This document shows, piece by piece, positions 1-7,438 of a stretch of DNA of 18,903 nucleotides. Each line of letters starts with the position of its first letter. The first letter of the stretch is position 1. Where the stretch lies: NCBI GenBank assembly GCA_036003885.1, contig DASYSA010000562.1, forward strand, positions 1-18,903, in the 5' to 3' direction. Both the position numbers and the translations under genes were made by a program. The DNA is from DASYSA01 sp036003885. Its GTDB lineage: Bacteria > Acidobacteriota > Blastocatellia > UBA7656. Below the pieces are notes generated by a model. The model had not been told where the DNA came from. It did not search any database and worked only from the letters and a program-made list of their open reading frames with translations.

Positions 1-807
1 GGTAGCGCTTGCCATTGTCGATGACCCATTCATCAATTTGCCCTCGGACTTGAGCAGCCAGGTAACCATGCCAGACCCACCACCAGTATCTGGAGGAATA
101 GATATAAGGATTGCCTTAACCGTAAACCTCCCGTCTCCTACTTGTTGGTCCACGAGATTGCTCTTGAAGCCACTAACCACATTCGAAAATGTATAGGTTG
201 TTGGCACGCCGGCAGCATTCAGCCCTTCGACGGTATAGGGGGTCGGAAAGGTGTTGGTACTATCACCTGCCAGCACAACATTCTGTAGAATAGCAGTAGG
301 AGTATTGGGAGGAGTAACGAGAGGAGGAGTTTTCACAGATGTTGGGATGGCCTGCTCACGCTCACTATCAGGGATTGGATTCAGCCATACGTGGGAGATG
401 GGGTTGAAAACTGAAGCTCCCGGTGTGTAGTGAGGAGCGTCCTCAATTTGGGGGGGGGTATTGTAGTTCGCCTCGCCAGTCGTATAGCTGAGTTTTCCTA
501 GTACTCCTACCTCATTTTTTCCCATGAAAGTGATCGGATCAAGATATTTTTCCGGCAGGATGGGTAGTCCGGAGCTCGCGGTGGATCCAAAACTGGCGGT
601 GAACCATGCTGCTGATCGATTAATTCCCGCCTCGGCGATGTAGAAGGCCTGATTGTTACGCACATCGTTGCTGCCTATTATGGTGTCCGAAGTCGAGGCG
701 ACTAGCATTCCCCCCACCAGTACGGATAGCAATAGGGAGAGCATTAGCGTCGTTACCAATGCGATTCCTCTTTCTTTCTCGAATGAAGCTCTATGTGTGA
801 TTTTCAT
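1..807 (-). CDS. PilX-like minor pilin assembly protein, partial (3' end outside window)
   Basis: Reading the minus strand from ATG at 807 gives 269 uninterrupted codons to base 1, so the C-terminus lies outside the window. The N-terminus has the PilX N-terminal pattern: a short basic stretch, then RGIALVTTLMLSLLLSVLVG as a single hydrophobic helix, then TIIGSNDVRNNQAFYIAEAG, matching the family's 'RNxAFxxAEAG' motif. PilX-type proteins are membrane-anchored minor components of type IV pilus priming complexes. The ribosome site GGAAGG lies about 9 bases before the ATG, and the gene follows pilW-like by 38 bases, so it is operonic. The rest is Pro/Thr-rich and not recognised in detail. A run of nine C residues on the coding strand (plus 450-458) sits in codons for TPPQ. 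Family assignment is from the N-terminus and gene order. Confidence 0.85.
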   Translation of the reverse strand, partial: MKITHRASFEKERGIALVTTLMLSLLLSVLVGGMLVASTSDTIIGSNDVRNNQAFYIAEAGINRSAAWFTASFGSTASSGLPILPEKYLDPITFMGKNEVGVLGKLSYTTGEANYNTPPQIEDAPHYTPGASVFNPISHVWLNPIPDSEREQAIPTSVKTPPLVTPPNTPTAILQNVVLAGDSTNTFPTPYTVEGLNAAGVPTTYTFSNVVSGFKSNLVDQQVGDGRFTVKAILISIPPDTGGGSGMVTWLLKSEGKLMNGSSTMASAT

Positions 808-845
808 ATCTTTATTCCTTCCGGTAGGTTTTCGTAGCCTTGCAG

Positions 846-1739
846 CTAGAATCCCACACCCGGCGCATATTGACCGCGAACCTGCACAAGAGCCGTATAA
901 CTAAAAGTTCTGTAGGCTCGGGTTTGAAGATCGAGATTGGCGCTTCGCGCTCGAAGCCTGATTTGCACCTTTTTCGTTTTGTCCGGATTTAGGGTTCCGT
1001 CAGGAAAAGTTGCAGGTGTTCCATCAGCTTGAAAATAGCTAAAAGTGAGTCCGGGATCCCCATTCTCATCGAGCACATTTCTGGCGATGATTTCCTGGGC
1101 TTGTATGGTTTCACCAGGGGTATTGGTGTCTTCATAAGTGACGGTGCGCGTGATCGCTCCCTTGTTATTGCCCTCGGTTATTATGCTATACGTCCTACGC
1201 TCGATGACGTTGATGATGGCGCCGGCAGAATAGTGATCGATCGTAGCGCCTGCACTCAATGGCAATAAATCAGGGTAATTTACGGAGATCGTCTTGTTTG
1301 TGTTATCAACCGCGGTAATCTTCACGAGAATGGCCCAACCAGATACGTTGTTGAGCAACGATATGGTTTGTCCTGCCTTGAAACCACTCGTCGTACCAAC
1401 AGGAAAGGTTGCCGTTGATCCCGAAATGCTGATAGACCCGGTAGAGGTTACGATCGTTGCGATCTCGTTAAAGTCTCCCCTGACAACCAACGATGTAGTA
1501 GAACCCTCGATAACACCACGAGGAGCAGGAAGGCCGGCGCCCGCCATACGAATCTCATTCGTGAAGCGATCAAATACCGTTCGCAGGTCTTGCACCATAT
1601 CGAGTGTCACCCGCTCGTTGGTGTAGACGACCTGACTGCTCGAGAACAGAGAGAGCGCCACGGTCAACACCGTTAGAAAGACGGCTGTGGCAATCATCAA
1701 CTCAGCGATAGTAAAGCCTTGTTCGGAACTTCGTTTCAT
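846..1739 (-). CDS. PilW-like minor pilin (type IV pilus assembly protein)
   Basis: 297 aa. The N-terminus is a type III (prepilin) signal: a short basic leader ending in QG, then FTIAELMIATAVFLTVL, with the cleavage site after Gly8 and the conserved Glu at mature position +5 (residue 13). After the helix comes VQDLRTVFDRFTNEIRMAGAGLP, typical of PilW-family proteins ('R.a.dRi..eirmAGy'). The rest is Thr/Ser-rich and probably beta-structured. PilW-class minor pilins help prime pilus assembly in the inner membrane and periplasm. GGAG lies 5-6 bases before the ATG. The gene begins 10 bases after the pilV-like stop, and its ribosome site is next to that stop, suggesting translational coupling. 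A specific pilW orthology is likely from position but was not tested. Confidence 0.85.
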   Translation of the reverse strand: MKRSSEQGFTIAELMIATAVFLTVLTVALSLFSSSQVVYTNERVTLDMVQDLRTVFDRFTNEIRMAGAGLPAPRGVIEGSTTSLVVRGDFNEIATIVTSTGSISISGSTATFPVGTTSGFKAGQTISLLNNVSGWAILVKITAVDNTNKTISVNYPDLLPLSAGATIDHYSAGAIINVIERRTYSIITEGNNKGAITRTVTYEDTNTPGETIQAQEIIARNVLDENGDPGLTFSYFQADGTPATFPDGTLNPDKTKKVQIRLRARSANLDLQTRAYRTFSYTALVQVRGQYAPGVGF

Positions 1740-1749
1740 CCTGTCTCCA

Positions 1750-2256
1750 TTATGCGGTTGGGCGCATGATCTCGACCTTCATACTGATTTCGCGCCCGGG
1801 TTTAGACGCATTTTGAATGTCAACCACCTTCACCTCGAGAGTTTTCAATAGTACTTTGGTGACACCTGCCTCAGTCTTGGTAAGAGTACTATTTGATATC
1901 GCAACATTGACACGGAAGGCGGATGAACTTGTGAAAGCTGGTGTCTTAGTCCCGCCGCTGCCGGAATAGGTCAACTCCCCATCAGCGTCGACGTAATAGT
2001 TTGTATTACTCGGGTCTGTCACATCGAAGGTGTCGGGTTGCGAGATCCGGGTCTTCAGGGTCTCCATCATGTACTTGCACATATTAAGGTTGGTCATTCT
2101 GACCTTACTTTCATTATTTACCCTAATGCCATACGTCAGCGCCTGGCCCAATCCGACAAGCACTATACCCAGAACAATCATGCTTATCATTACTTCGATC
2201 AGCGTCATACCACGTTCCGCTGATCGCTGTGTTAGTACTGTTTTTGGTCTGTCCAT
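1750..2256 (-). CDS. PilV-like minor pilin
   Basis: 168 aa with a class III prepilin signal: the basic leader ends RG, followed by MTLIEVMISMIVLGIVLVGLG. Cleavage is predicted after Gly16, with the +5 Glu at residue 21. The 'GMTLIEVMIS..VL.i.llgl' block is characteristic of PilV/GspI-type minor pilins. The remaining 125 residues form a small Thr/Ser-rich domain that I do not recognise further. It starts 22 bases after the fimT/gspH-like stop and is followed 10 bases later by pilW-like, so it lies in the same operon. Only a modest AAGAGAGA ribosome site precedes the ATG. Expected to be processed by prepilin peptidase and to act in the pilus initiation complex. Confidence 0.85.
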   Translation of the reverse strand: MDRPKTVLTQRSAERGMTLIEVMISMIVLGIVLVGLGQALTYGIRVNNESKVRMTNLNMCKYMMETLKTRISQPDTFDVTDPSNTNYYVDADGELTYSGSGGTKTPAFTSSSAFRVNVAISNSTLTKTEAGVTKVLLKTLEVKVVDIQNASKPGREISMKVEIMRPTA

Positions 2257-2278
2257 AACTGGTTTCTCTCTTGAATAT

Positions 2279-2755
2279 TCAATACTGCTCGGTTACATCT
2301 CCAACTATGCAACGACCTGAGTTGTTAATGGCTATTTCGACCTGTCTGCCAGTGCCGTCGCTCATCACGAAAGTTGAGGCGGAAGTGCTAAGGGTGCCGT
2401 TGCCTTTGATACTGATTGTCGGGAAGGCCGAAAACGTGACACCGGTTGGAACCGCATGTGGCTGTAGCTCCAGCCTGGCCTCGGGGCAGGTGCAGGTCAA
2501 CCCAAAGACGGTATTGTTTGATGTAAAACCCAGCGTCAAGGTCTGGTTGCGCCTAATGGCAATCGAACGCGCTCGCTCTATCCGCCTGGTGATCTCTTCT
2601 GCCTTGTGCCTGAATTCATACCGCGTACGGCTCTTGGTAAAAATCAGCAATGCCATGCTCGTTATGATCGCAATGACTGCGAAGACCATGGAAAGTTCCA
2701 TAATGCTGTAGCCGGCCTGGTTCTTCCTGATCCTTCCTCGGTTCTTGCTTACCAT
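2279..2755 (-). CDS. GspH/FimT-like pseudopilin, first gene of the minor pilin operon
   Basis: 158 aa when started at the ATG at 2755. I prefer this over the ATG at 2812 because AGGAGG stands 5 bases before it, a sigma-54-type promoter lies just upstream, and the leader then has the usual length. The prepilin signal is a basic leader ending AG (Gly15), then YSIMELSMVFAVIAIITSMA, with the +5 Glu at residue 20. After the helix comes a stretch rich in Arg and charged residues (EEITRRIERARSIAIRRNQ), the typical 'a.l.saR.eAi.rn..v.l' segment of GspH/FimT proteins, and then a C-terminal beta domain with two Cys in TCTCP. GspH/FimT proteins are minor pseudopilins at pilus or type II secretion tips. 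Here the following pilV/W/X genes favour a type IV pilus role. Confidence 0.85.
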   Translation of the reverse strand: MVSKNRGRIRKNQAGYSIMELSMVFAVIAIITSMALLIFTKSRTRYEFRHKAEEITRRIERARSIAIRRNQTLTLGFTSNNTVFGLTCTCPEARLELQPHAVPTGVTFSAFPTISIKGNGTLSTSASTFVMSDGTGRQVEIAINNSGRCIVGDVTEQY

Positions 2756-2787
2756 GAATCCTCCTGAGTCGATCCTGACACTAACTA

Positions 2788-2804
2788 GGCAACAGTCGTT
2801 CCAA
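2788..2804 (-). promoter_or_regulatory. Sigma-54-type promoter for the minor pilin operon
   Basis: Read on the minus strand, this is TTGGAACGACTGTTGCC. It matches the RpoN consensus TTGGCACG-N4-TTGCT at all but two positions, with the invariant GG and GC separated by exactly 10 bases. The GC is about 35 bases before the ATG at 2755. A start site 12 bases downstream (about 2777) would leave a 5' leader of about 22 bases carrying AGGAGG. RpoN control of pilin genes is well known from PilS/PilR systems. The cognate activator is not evident in this window. Confidence 0.7.
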
Positions 2805-3276
2805 TCGATCACGTTCCCTCAACTCGCGCATCACACAGGGCTTGCAGGAGCTCCGTCTATCACTGGAGACCTGTTGCGTGCGGCCTCAATCGAAGAGCGG
2901 GCGCGCGGTGCCTCTCATCGACCCTTGCACCGAAGGAATACGCCGATATGCTCAGGCCTTTGGAAGAAAGGCGGTTAGGAGCGAATCGAACAGGAAAGAG
3001 ATATCCTCGAGCCTCTGTCTGACTCGGATCCCTTGTGGCAATCAACCATCAATCGAGGAGAAACGAAATCGTCCGAGGAGAAACAAATCGTTGTTGACGC
3101 GTTCGAGCAGTCGCAGGCATTGAGTTCTGCTGCGATCTGACCTCGCTTGAACGTTACCGAAGCATACGCTTTGAAGAATCAGTGCTTTAGGACTCAAATC
3201 CCAAAGCAGGTAGGAGTTAAGTCCTATCTGGGATTTTGAAGAGCCGGGGGGTTTGGTGCGCGTTACTGGCTAAGTG
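2805..3276. other. Gene-free stretch between the pilin operon and the histidine kinase
   Basis: No convincing gene was seen. ORFs here (for example plus 2842-3123) have no ribosome site or recognisable protein. The stretch holds an 18-19 bp tandem duplication (3054-3072 and 3074-3091, CGAGGAGAAAC[G]AAATCGT) and a nested inverted repeat at 3188-3236, listed separately. On the minus strand it would be the trailer of the kinase gene and the upstream control region of the pilins, where enhancer-binding sites for a sigma-54 activator would be expected. Confidence 0.5.
3188..3236. repeat. Nested/alternative inverted repeat downstream of the histidine kinase gene
   Basis: AAATCCCA (3196-3203) pairs perfectly with TGGGATTT (3229-3236). 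Inside it, TAGGA (3211-3215) pairs with TCCTA (3222-3226). TAGGACT (3188-3194) can also pair with AGTCCTA (3220-3226), which is incompatible with the inner hairpin. It could be a terminator-like structure for the kinase transcript, a REP-like element or a switch. There is no clean U run after the outer stem, so a classical intrinsic terminator is doubtful. Confidence 0.5.
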
Positions 3277-5169
3277 TCAGTGGCCAATCAGTTCGCGCAC
3301 TTTGCGCATGAGCGTCTCAGGCTGAAAAGGCTTCTGAAGAAAATGTGCCTCTCCGACCAGCACTCCATGCTGAAAGATTACGTCTTCGGCGTGACCGGAA
3401 ATGTAAAGCACTTTCAAGTCGGGCCGCGATAAGATGAGTTGTTGAGCCAGATCGCACCCGCTCATCTGAGGCATCACGACATCAGCCACCAGCAGATGAA
3501 TCGGGCCCTTGTGCTGCTCGGATACTTTCAGAGCTTCCTTGCCCTGAGCGCCTTCAACCACCGTGTAGCCGCTCCTTCTGAAAATACCCTTGATGAGCCC
3601 ACGTACTATCTCGTCATTCTCGACTAGTAGTATGGTTCCCGACGACAGGGGTAAACTGCCGGACGCGGCTCTGATTTCCGGAAGCACAACTTCCTCGTCG
3701 CACCGCGGAAGGTAAACGCTGAACGTCGTTCCCCTGCCGGGTTCGCTCTCGACCTGAATGTGGCCGCTGCTCTGATTAACGATTCCGTAGACGGTCGAAA
3801 GCCCGAGGCCGGTTCCTTTGCCCTGCTCCTTCGTTGTAAAGAAAGGCTCGAAGATGCGCGACAGAGTTTCTTTGTCCATGCCGCAGCCGCTATCGCCTAT
3901 TTTGAGCACCACGTAAGGCCCGGACTGACTGGGTGGACTGTTCGCGCCGTTCAAAACCACATTCGCTGTTTCGATGACCGTTCTTCCTCCCTGAGCCATC
4001 GCGTCGCGGCAGTTCAGGGCCAGATTCATGATGACCTGCTCTATCTGACCAGGGTCGGCTTTCACATTGCTCAATTCGGGGTCGAGCGTGGTGACCAGAT
4101 CGATATCCTCGCCGATGAGCCGACGCAGCATATCCCTCATCTCCTCGATAACCGAGTTGAGGTTGATGGCTTTCGGCTGGAGTCTCTGCTTACGACTGAA
4201 GGCGAGCAATTGGCGCGTGAGCGAGGAGGCGCGATCTCCTGCCTTGCTTATCTCTTCGATCTGTTTGCGCATCGGGTCGTTCGGGTCGAGTGCCTCCAAC
4301 AGGATTTCGCTGTAGATGAGAATCGCCGTGAGCAGATTATTGAAGTCGTGAGCCACGCCGCCTGCCAGCCGGCCGAGTGCCTCCAACTTCTGAGATTGTC
4401 GAAGCTTTTCCTCCACGAAATCGACTCTCTGATTGGCGCTCTCCACCTTCTGAAAGTAGGCGTGATAGAAGAGGTAGACGACCACCATCAGTCCTACGGG
4501 AATGAGAAAGCTGGCGTAACCGAATGTTCCGACGAGAATATAAACGATCAGGGCAGACACACCGCTCGCGGCGGAGCTTACGGACGTCCAAAGCATATTC
4601 TCACGCCACACGTTTAGAAAGGGATCATCGTTGGATAATGCGAGGTAAGCCGCAACCAGCGAAGTCGAGATGAGGAAATAGCAAACGGTGAAAAGTCCCA
4701 GCGCCGCAGCCATCTCCCCGATTGCCAGTCGGGTGGTCATTCCGCCGAACGATGGAAACAGGGATCGGGTCAGCAGCCCTGCTCCCCCCATCGATACCGC
4801 GCAAAGCGCCGCGTTGTAGAGAATCTTGCGAGGCTTTCTCGTCATCCTCAATGATGTGACAGTTCCGTCTACCACTTCTGCAATCACGGCCGCCTGCAGC
4901 CCGAAGATGGCCGCGCACGCAAAAGTGATTGTGTCGCCGAGCGCCAACCGGGCTTTGACGCCCGGTATGTAGATGGTTCTCATTGGGGCGGCAAGTAACG
5001 CCAGAGCGACCATCGTCAGCCATGTATAGTCAGGAACGTATATCTGTTTTACTGCGGCCAGGGCAAAGGTGATGACTCCAGCCGTTATCACGGCCAGACT
5101 GAGTAGGGTAAGAGCTGAAACCGGTTTACTCTGGGCTTTTCTGCGGATCGTTGCGGTTTCCAATTCCAT
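3277..5169 (-). CDS. Membrane hybrid sensor histidine kinase with receiver domain
   Basis: 630 aa. Residues about 17-235 form a multi-helix membrane sensor region (MASE-like, no PAS domain seen). A short linker leads to the HisKA domain with GGVAHDFNNLLT, phospho-acceptor His274. The HATPase domain has the N box NLALNCRDAM (about 382-391), G1 box GDSGCGMD (425-432), F box FEPFFTTK and G2 box GTGLGL (452-457). The C-terminal receiver (about 511-630) has the acidic pair D519/E520, phospho-acceptor D563 in VADVVMP, S591 and K613. All catalytic residues are intact, so autophosphorylation and intramolecular phosphotransfer are expected. No output or Hpt domain is present, so a partner must carry the signal onward. 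It starts 30 bases after the S8 protease stop, on the same strand, without a strong ribosome site. The signal sensed cannot be told from sequence. Confidence 0.93.
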   Translation of the reverse strand: MELETATIRRKAQSKPVSALTLLSLAVITAGVITFALAAVKQIYVPDYTWLTMVALALLAAPMRTIYIPGVKARLALGDTITFACAAIFGLQAAVIAEVVDGTVTSLRMTRKPRKILYNAALCAVSMGGAGLLTRSLFPSFGGMTTRLAIGEMAAALGLFTVCYFLISTSLVAAYLALSNDDPFLNVWRENMLWTSVSSAASGVSALIVYILVGTFGYASFLIPVGLMVVVYLFYHAYFQKVESANQRVDFVEEKLRQSQKLEALGRLAGGVAHDFNNLLTAILIYSEILLEALDPNDPMRKQIEEISKAGDRASSLTRQLLAFSRKQRLQPKAINLNSVIEEMRDMLRRLIGEDIDLVTTLDPELSNVKADPGQIEQVIMNLALNCRDAMAQGGRTVIETANVVLNGANSPPSQSGPYVVLKIGDSGCGMDKETLSRIFEPFFTTKEQGKGTGLGLSTVYGIVNQSSGHIQVESEPGRGTTFSVYLPRCDEEVVLPEIRAASGSLPLSSGTILLVENDEIVRGLIKGIFRRSGYTVVEGAQGKEALKVSEQHKGPIHLLVADVVMPQMSGCDLAQQLILSRPDLKVLYISGHAEDVIFQHGVLVGEAHFLQKPFQPETLMRKVRELIGH

Positions 5170-5199
5170 CTTTAATGTCGAGCAACATCACTCCGTTTG

Positions 5200-7128
5200 T
5201 TAAGGCTCCGGCCAATCTTGCATAGGAGTCATAAAGGATGTGTCGTCACCCACTTGCAGTATTGCCCGAGCCAAGGCGTTCAAATCCGAACTAGACGTCA
5301 ACGAAATCAACAACCCGTCGGAAAGAAGCACTTTATCCGAAATTACCGTCCCATCCGACAGCAGCACCTTATCCGAAAGGAGCGCGCCCGACACGACCAG
5401 AATCCCGCTCATAAAAGCTGTTCCGTCTGAAAACATCACTCCATCAGACAGCAGCACCTTATCTGAAAGGAGTACTTTATCTGAAAGGAGTACCTTATCG
5501 TCTGAAACCGTGACGCCGTCCGAAAGGAGCACCTTGGTGTCGTAGATACCCTGATACAGAATGATGAGGTCGGCTCCGCCAATGATGTTCCACCTCTGGA
5601 TAAGCGTCCCGCTCCAGGCGAAACTCTCGCCGGCGATAGTGGTTGTCTCTTCTGGCGGCTCGCCTGTCAGCAGGGGGTCTCCCACCGTCAACCCCGAAAG
5701 ATCCTGCTTTATGAGACCGGCAAGCCTCACCGCTCCTTCCACATTCAGACATCCAGCGCCCTGCTCGAGGTTGTCAAACCCAGCGAGCGGCTGCGCGGTG
5801 TATTCGAGCGCAGCCTTAACCAAATTCGGAGTCAACGCAGGGTTGCGCTGTAACAAAAGCGCAGCGGCCCCCGCCACCGCAGGCGCTGCCATCGAAGACC
5901 CACTCAGATACATCATGGCATGGGCTGGATTCGCGTTCGTGCTTGCGTCGAGAGCGGGCGAGCCGGTCACGAGATAATTGGTCGGAGATTCAGCCTGAAT
6001 CAGCTTATTGCCGGGAGCGACCAGATCAGGCTTGATCAGATTGTCGTAATGGCGGACGCCAGCGTCATCCGTGTAATACCCTCTCGTTGGCCCGCGAGAA
6101 CTGTAGGTCGCAACGCCGTCGTCGGAGCGGGCGTTTGTCCCTTTTGTGTTACAGGCGCCTACGGTGATCGCCGAAGGCTCTATGCCAGGCGAGTGAATCG
6201 ATCCATAGACTATGTTGCCGCCGGAATCCTTGCCTGAATTCCCGGCGGCCGCGCATACCACGATCCCGGCCTCGACTGCCACGCGCACCGCCTGACACAC
6301 TGGATCGTTGACGTATGAGTCAACCGCCGTTGTACCCAGGCTGAGATTGAGCACACGGATGTTGTAAGCCTGCTTGTTGGTGATGCACCAGTCGATGCCC
6401 GCAATCACGTTTGAAGCTACGCCGCGCCCCTCAGAGTTGAGCACCCGGATATTGATTACGCTTGCCGCGGGAGCTATTCCCGTGTACGCCCCCCGCGAGA
6501 TGTGCGCATTGCCCGCAGCAATCGCTGCCACGTGAGTGCCGTGCCCGTAGGGGTCGTCGGTTCTCCCTTCGCCTGTGAAATCGACACTCGCAATCACTCT
6601 GGTAGTCGAGGTGTTGGATCGAAAAGCGTGGTGCGAATCATCTACTCCAGAATCGAGAACTGCAATACCTATGCCCTGACCCGTTATCTGGCTGCCTGAT
6701 TCGACGCCGTAATCCCTGGCCTGATCCGCGCCCGTAGTGGTTTCCAGGTGTCCCATGACCAGAGTAGTTCTGTCAGCGGCTATGTAATCGATATCCTTTC
6801 TTGAGGCGAGTCCTTTGATCGCGCGAGCCGGGATATTTATCCCGATTGCGTTTATGTTCTTGTAAGTTCCTTTTACGGTTCCGCCCGAACGTGTCACCGC
6901 CGCCTTCAGGTCTGCATTCGGTGTGGATCCTGTTTCAATTATGATTGAGACGGACTCGTCGGGATGAGAGTCGATTTGCTTCAGCAGGTCGCTGGATATC
7001 TTGGATCCCCGCACGTTAGAGTGAGAAAGAGTTGAACTCTGACAAGGTGGACCGAAAGGGATCCCAACCAAAAAGGAGGCCAAAATCAGGGATACAATGA
7101 GTGCGGACGCAAGTCTCTTCAGTCTCAT
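5200..7128 (-). CDS. Secreted S8 (subtilisin-type) serine protease with LSD-rich repeat tail
   Basis: 642 aa. An N-terminal signal peptide (basic MRLKRL, then a hydrophobic core to about residue 23) indicates export. Residues about 45-125 look like an I9-type inhibitory propeptide. The catalytic domain (about 148-470) has the triad Asp159 (AVLDSGVD), His196 (GHGTHVA) and Ser412 (GSSMAAP), and the oxyanion Asn297 (AAAGNSG), so it should be active. The C-terminal tail (about 530-607) is made of short repeats built on DKVLLSDG, ending in a non-repeat segment. This recalls the short glycine/aspartate pentapeptide-like repeats seen at the ends of some S8 proteins of soil bacteria; their role is unknown. 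The start codon overlaps the stop of the upstream 86-aa ORF (ATGA), and the histidine kinase gene follows 30 bases later. No sorting motif or membrane anchor was seen. Confidence 0.95.
   Translation of the reverse strand: MRLKRLASALIVSLILASFLVGIPFGPPCQSSTLSHSNVRGSKISSDLLKQIDSHPDESVSIIIETGSTPNADLKAAVTRSGGTVKGTYKNINAIGINIPARAIKGLASRKDIDYIAADRTTLVMGHLETTTGADQARDYGVESGSQITGQGIGIAVLDSGVDDSHHAFRSNTSTTRVIASVDFTGEGRTDDPYGHGTHVAAIAAGNAHISRGAYTGIAPAASVINIRVLNSEGRGVASNVIAGIDWCITNKQAYNIRVLNLSLGTTAVDSYVNDPVCQAVRVAVEAGIVVCAAAGNSGKDSGGNIVYGSIHSPGIEPSAITVGACNTKGTNARSDDGVATYSSRGPTRGYYTDDAGVRHYDNLIKPDLVAPGNKLIQAESPTNYLVTGSPALDASTNANPAHAMMYLSGSSMAAPAVAGAAALLLQRNPALTPNLVKAALEYTAQPLAGFDNLEQGAGCLNVEGAVRLAGLIKQDLSGLTVGDPLLTGEPPEETTTIAGESFAWSGTLIQRWNIIGGADLIILYQGIYDTKVLLSDGVTVSDDKVLLSDKVLLSDKVLLSDGVMFSDGTAFMSGILVVSGALLSDKVLLSDGTVISDKVLLSDGLLISLTSSSDLNALARAILQVGDDTSFMTPMQDWPEP
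5308..5541 (-). repeat. Degenerate tandem repeat encoding DKVLLSDG units in the protease tail
   Basis: On the coding strand, units around CTCCTTTCAGATAAGGTA recur with third-position changes. They encode KVLLSD/DKVLLSDG at least six times, with more divergent units (VMFSDG, TVISD, ALLSD) between. Spacing alternates between 6 and about 12-15 residues. Protein-level conservation with synonymous drift suggests an expanded and selected repeat, not recent slippage alone. Confidence 0.85.
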
Positions 7129-7379
7129 ACGGAACTAACCACCTGCTTGACAGGTTCCTTTTTTGGATCCTTTAAGGGGCCTTCGGGGGGGCGTGCTCTG
7201 ATTTCGCTGACAGCCACAGTCATTCTAAAGCCTTTGGCACGGTCTGTCATGACTAATCTTCTGGGCTGATTTTCGAGATTCTCCGGCTGGCAACAGCTGG
7301 CGAGGTATTGAAAATCGCCGGCGCCGCAATATACTGTATGAGTGCCGACGGAATCGGCTTCGATGATCGTTGAAGGCAT
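7125..7379 (-). CDS. Small hypothetical protein, translationally coupled to the S8 protease
   Basis: 84 aa from the ATG at 7379; a TTG two codons earlier (7385) is the alternative start. Its TGA overlaps the protease ATG by four bases (ATGA), a classical coupling arrangement and the main reason to believe it is real. No good ribosome site precedes either start. The protein is soluble and lacks a signal peptide or membrane segment. It has three Cys (VYCGAG and SCCQPE), an RRLVMTDRAKGFRMTVAVSEIR stretch that reads like a beta-rich core, and a Pro/Lys-rich tail. I do not recognise a family. The position suggests a role with the protease or a shared promoter-proximal function. Confidence 0.55.
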   Translation of the reverse strand: MPSTIIEADSVGTHTVYCGAGDFQYLASCCQPENLENQPRRLVMTDRAKGFRMTVAVSEIRARPPEGPLKDPKKEPVKQVVSSV

Positions 7380-7438
7380 GACCAACTAAAAGGAGCTTTA
7401 CAGCCTTTCTTGCCCACGTTTAAAGCCCGCGGTGATAG

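Noticed and set aside
2756..2812. Upstream ATG at 2812 for the fimT/gspH-like gene
   Set aside because: It would lie upstream of the likely sigma-54 start site, has no ribosome site, and would give an overlong prepilin leader; AGGAGG precedes the ATG at 2755.
2842..3123. 93-aa plus-strand ORF in the gap upstream of the pilins
   Set aside because: No ribosome site, no family resemblance, and it runs through a tandem duplication. Treated as intergenic.
3760..4617. 285-aa plus-strand ORF opposite the histidine kinase
   Set aside because: It is antisense to the conserved HATPase/HisKA coding region, has no ribosome site or domain, and exists because of the codon bias of the real gene.
5240..5545. 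101-aa plus-strand ORF with repeated TLSERS units
   Set aside because: Antisense translation of the protease tail repeat; the protease frame is continuous with an intact catalytic domain.
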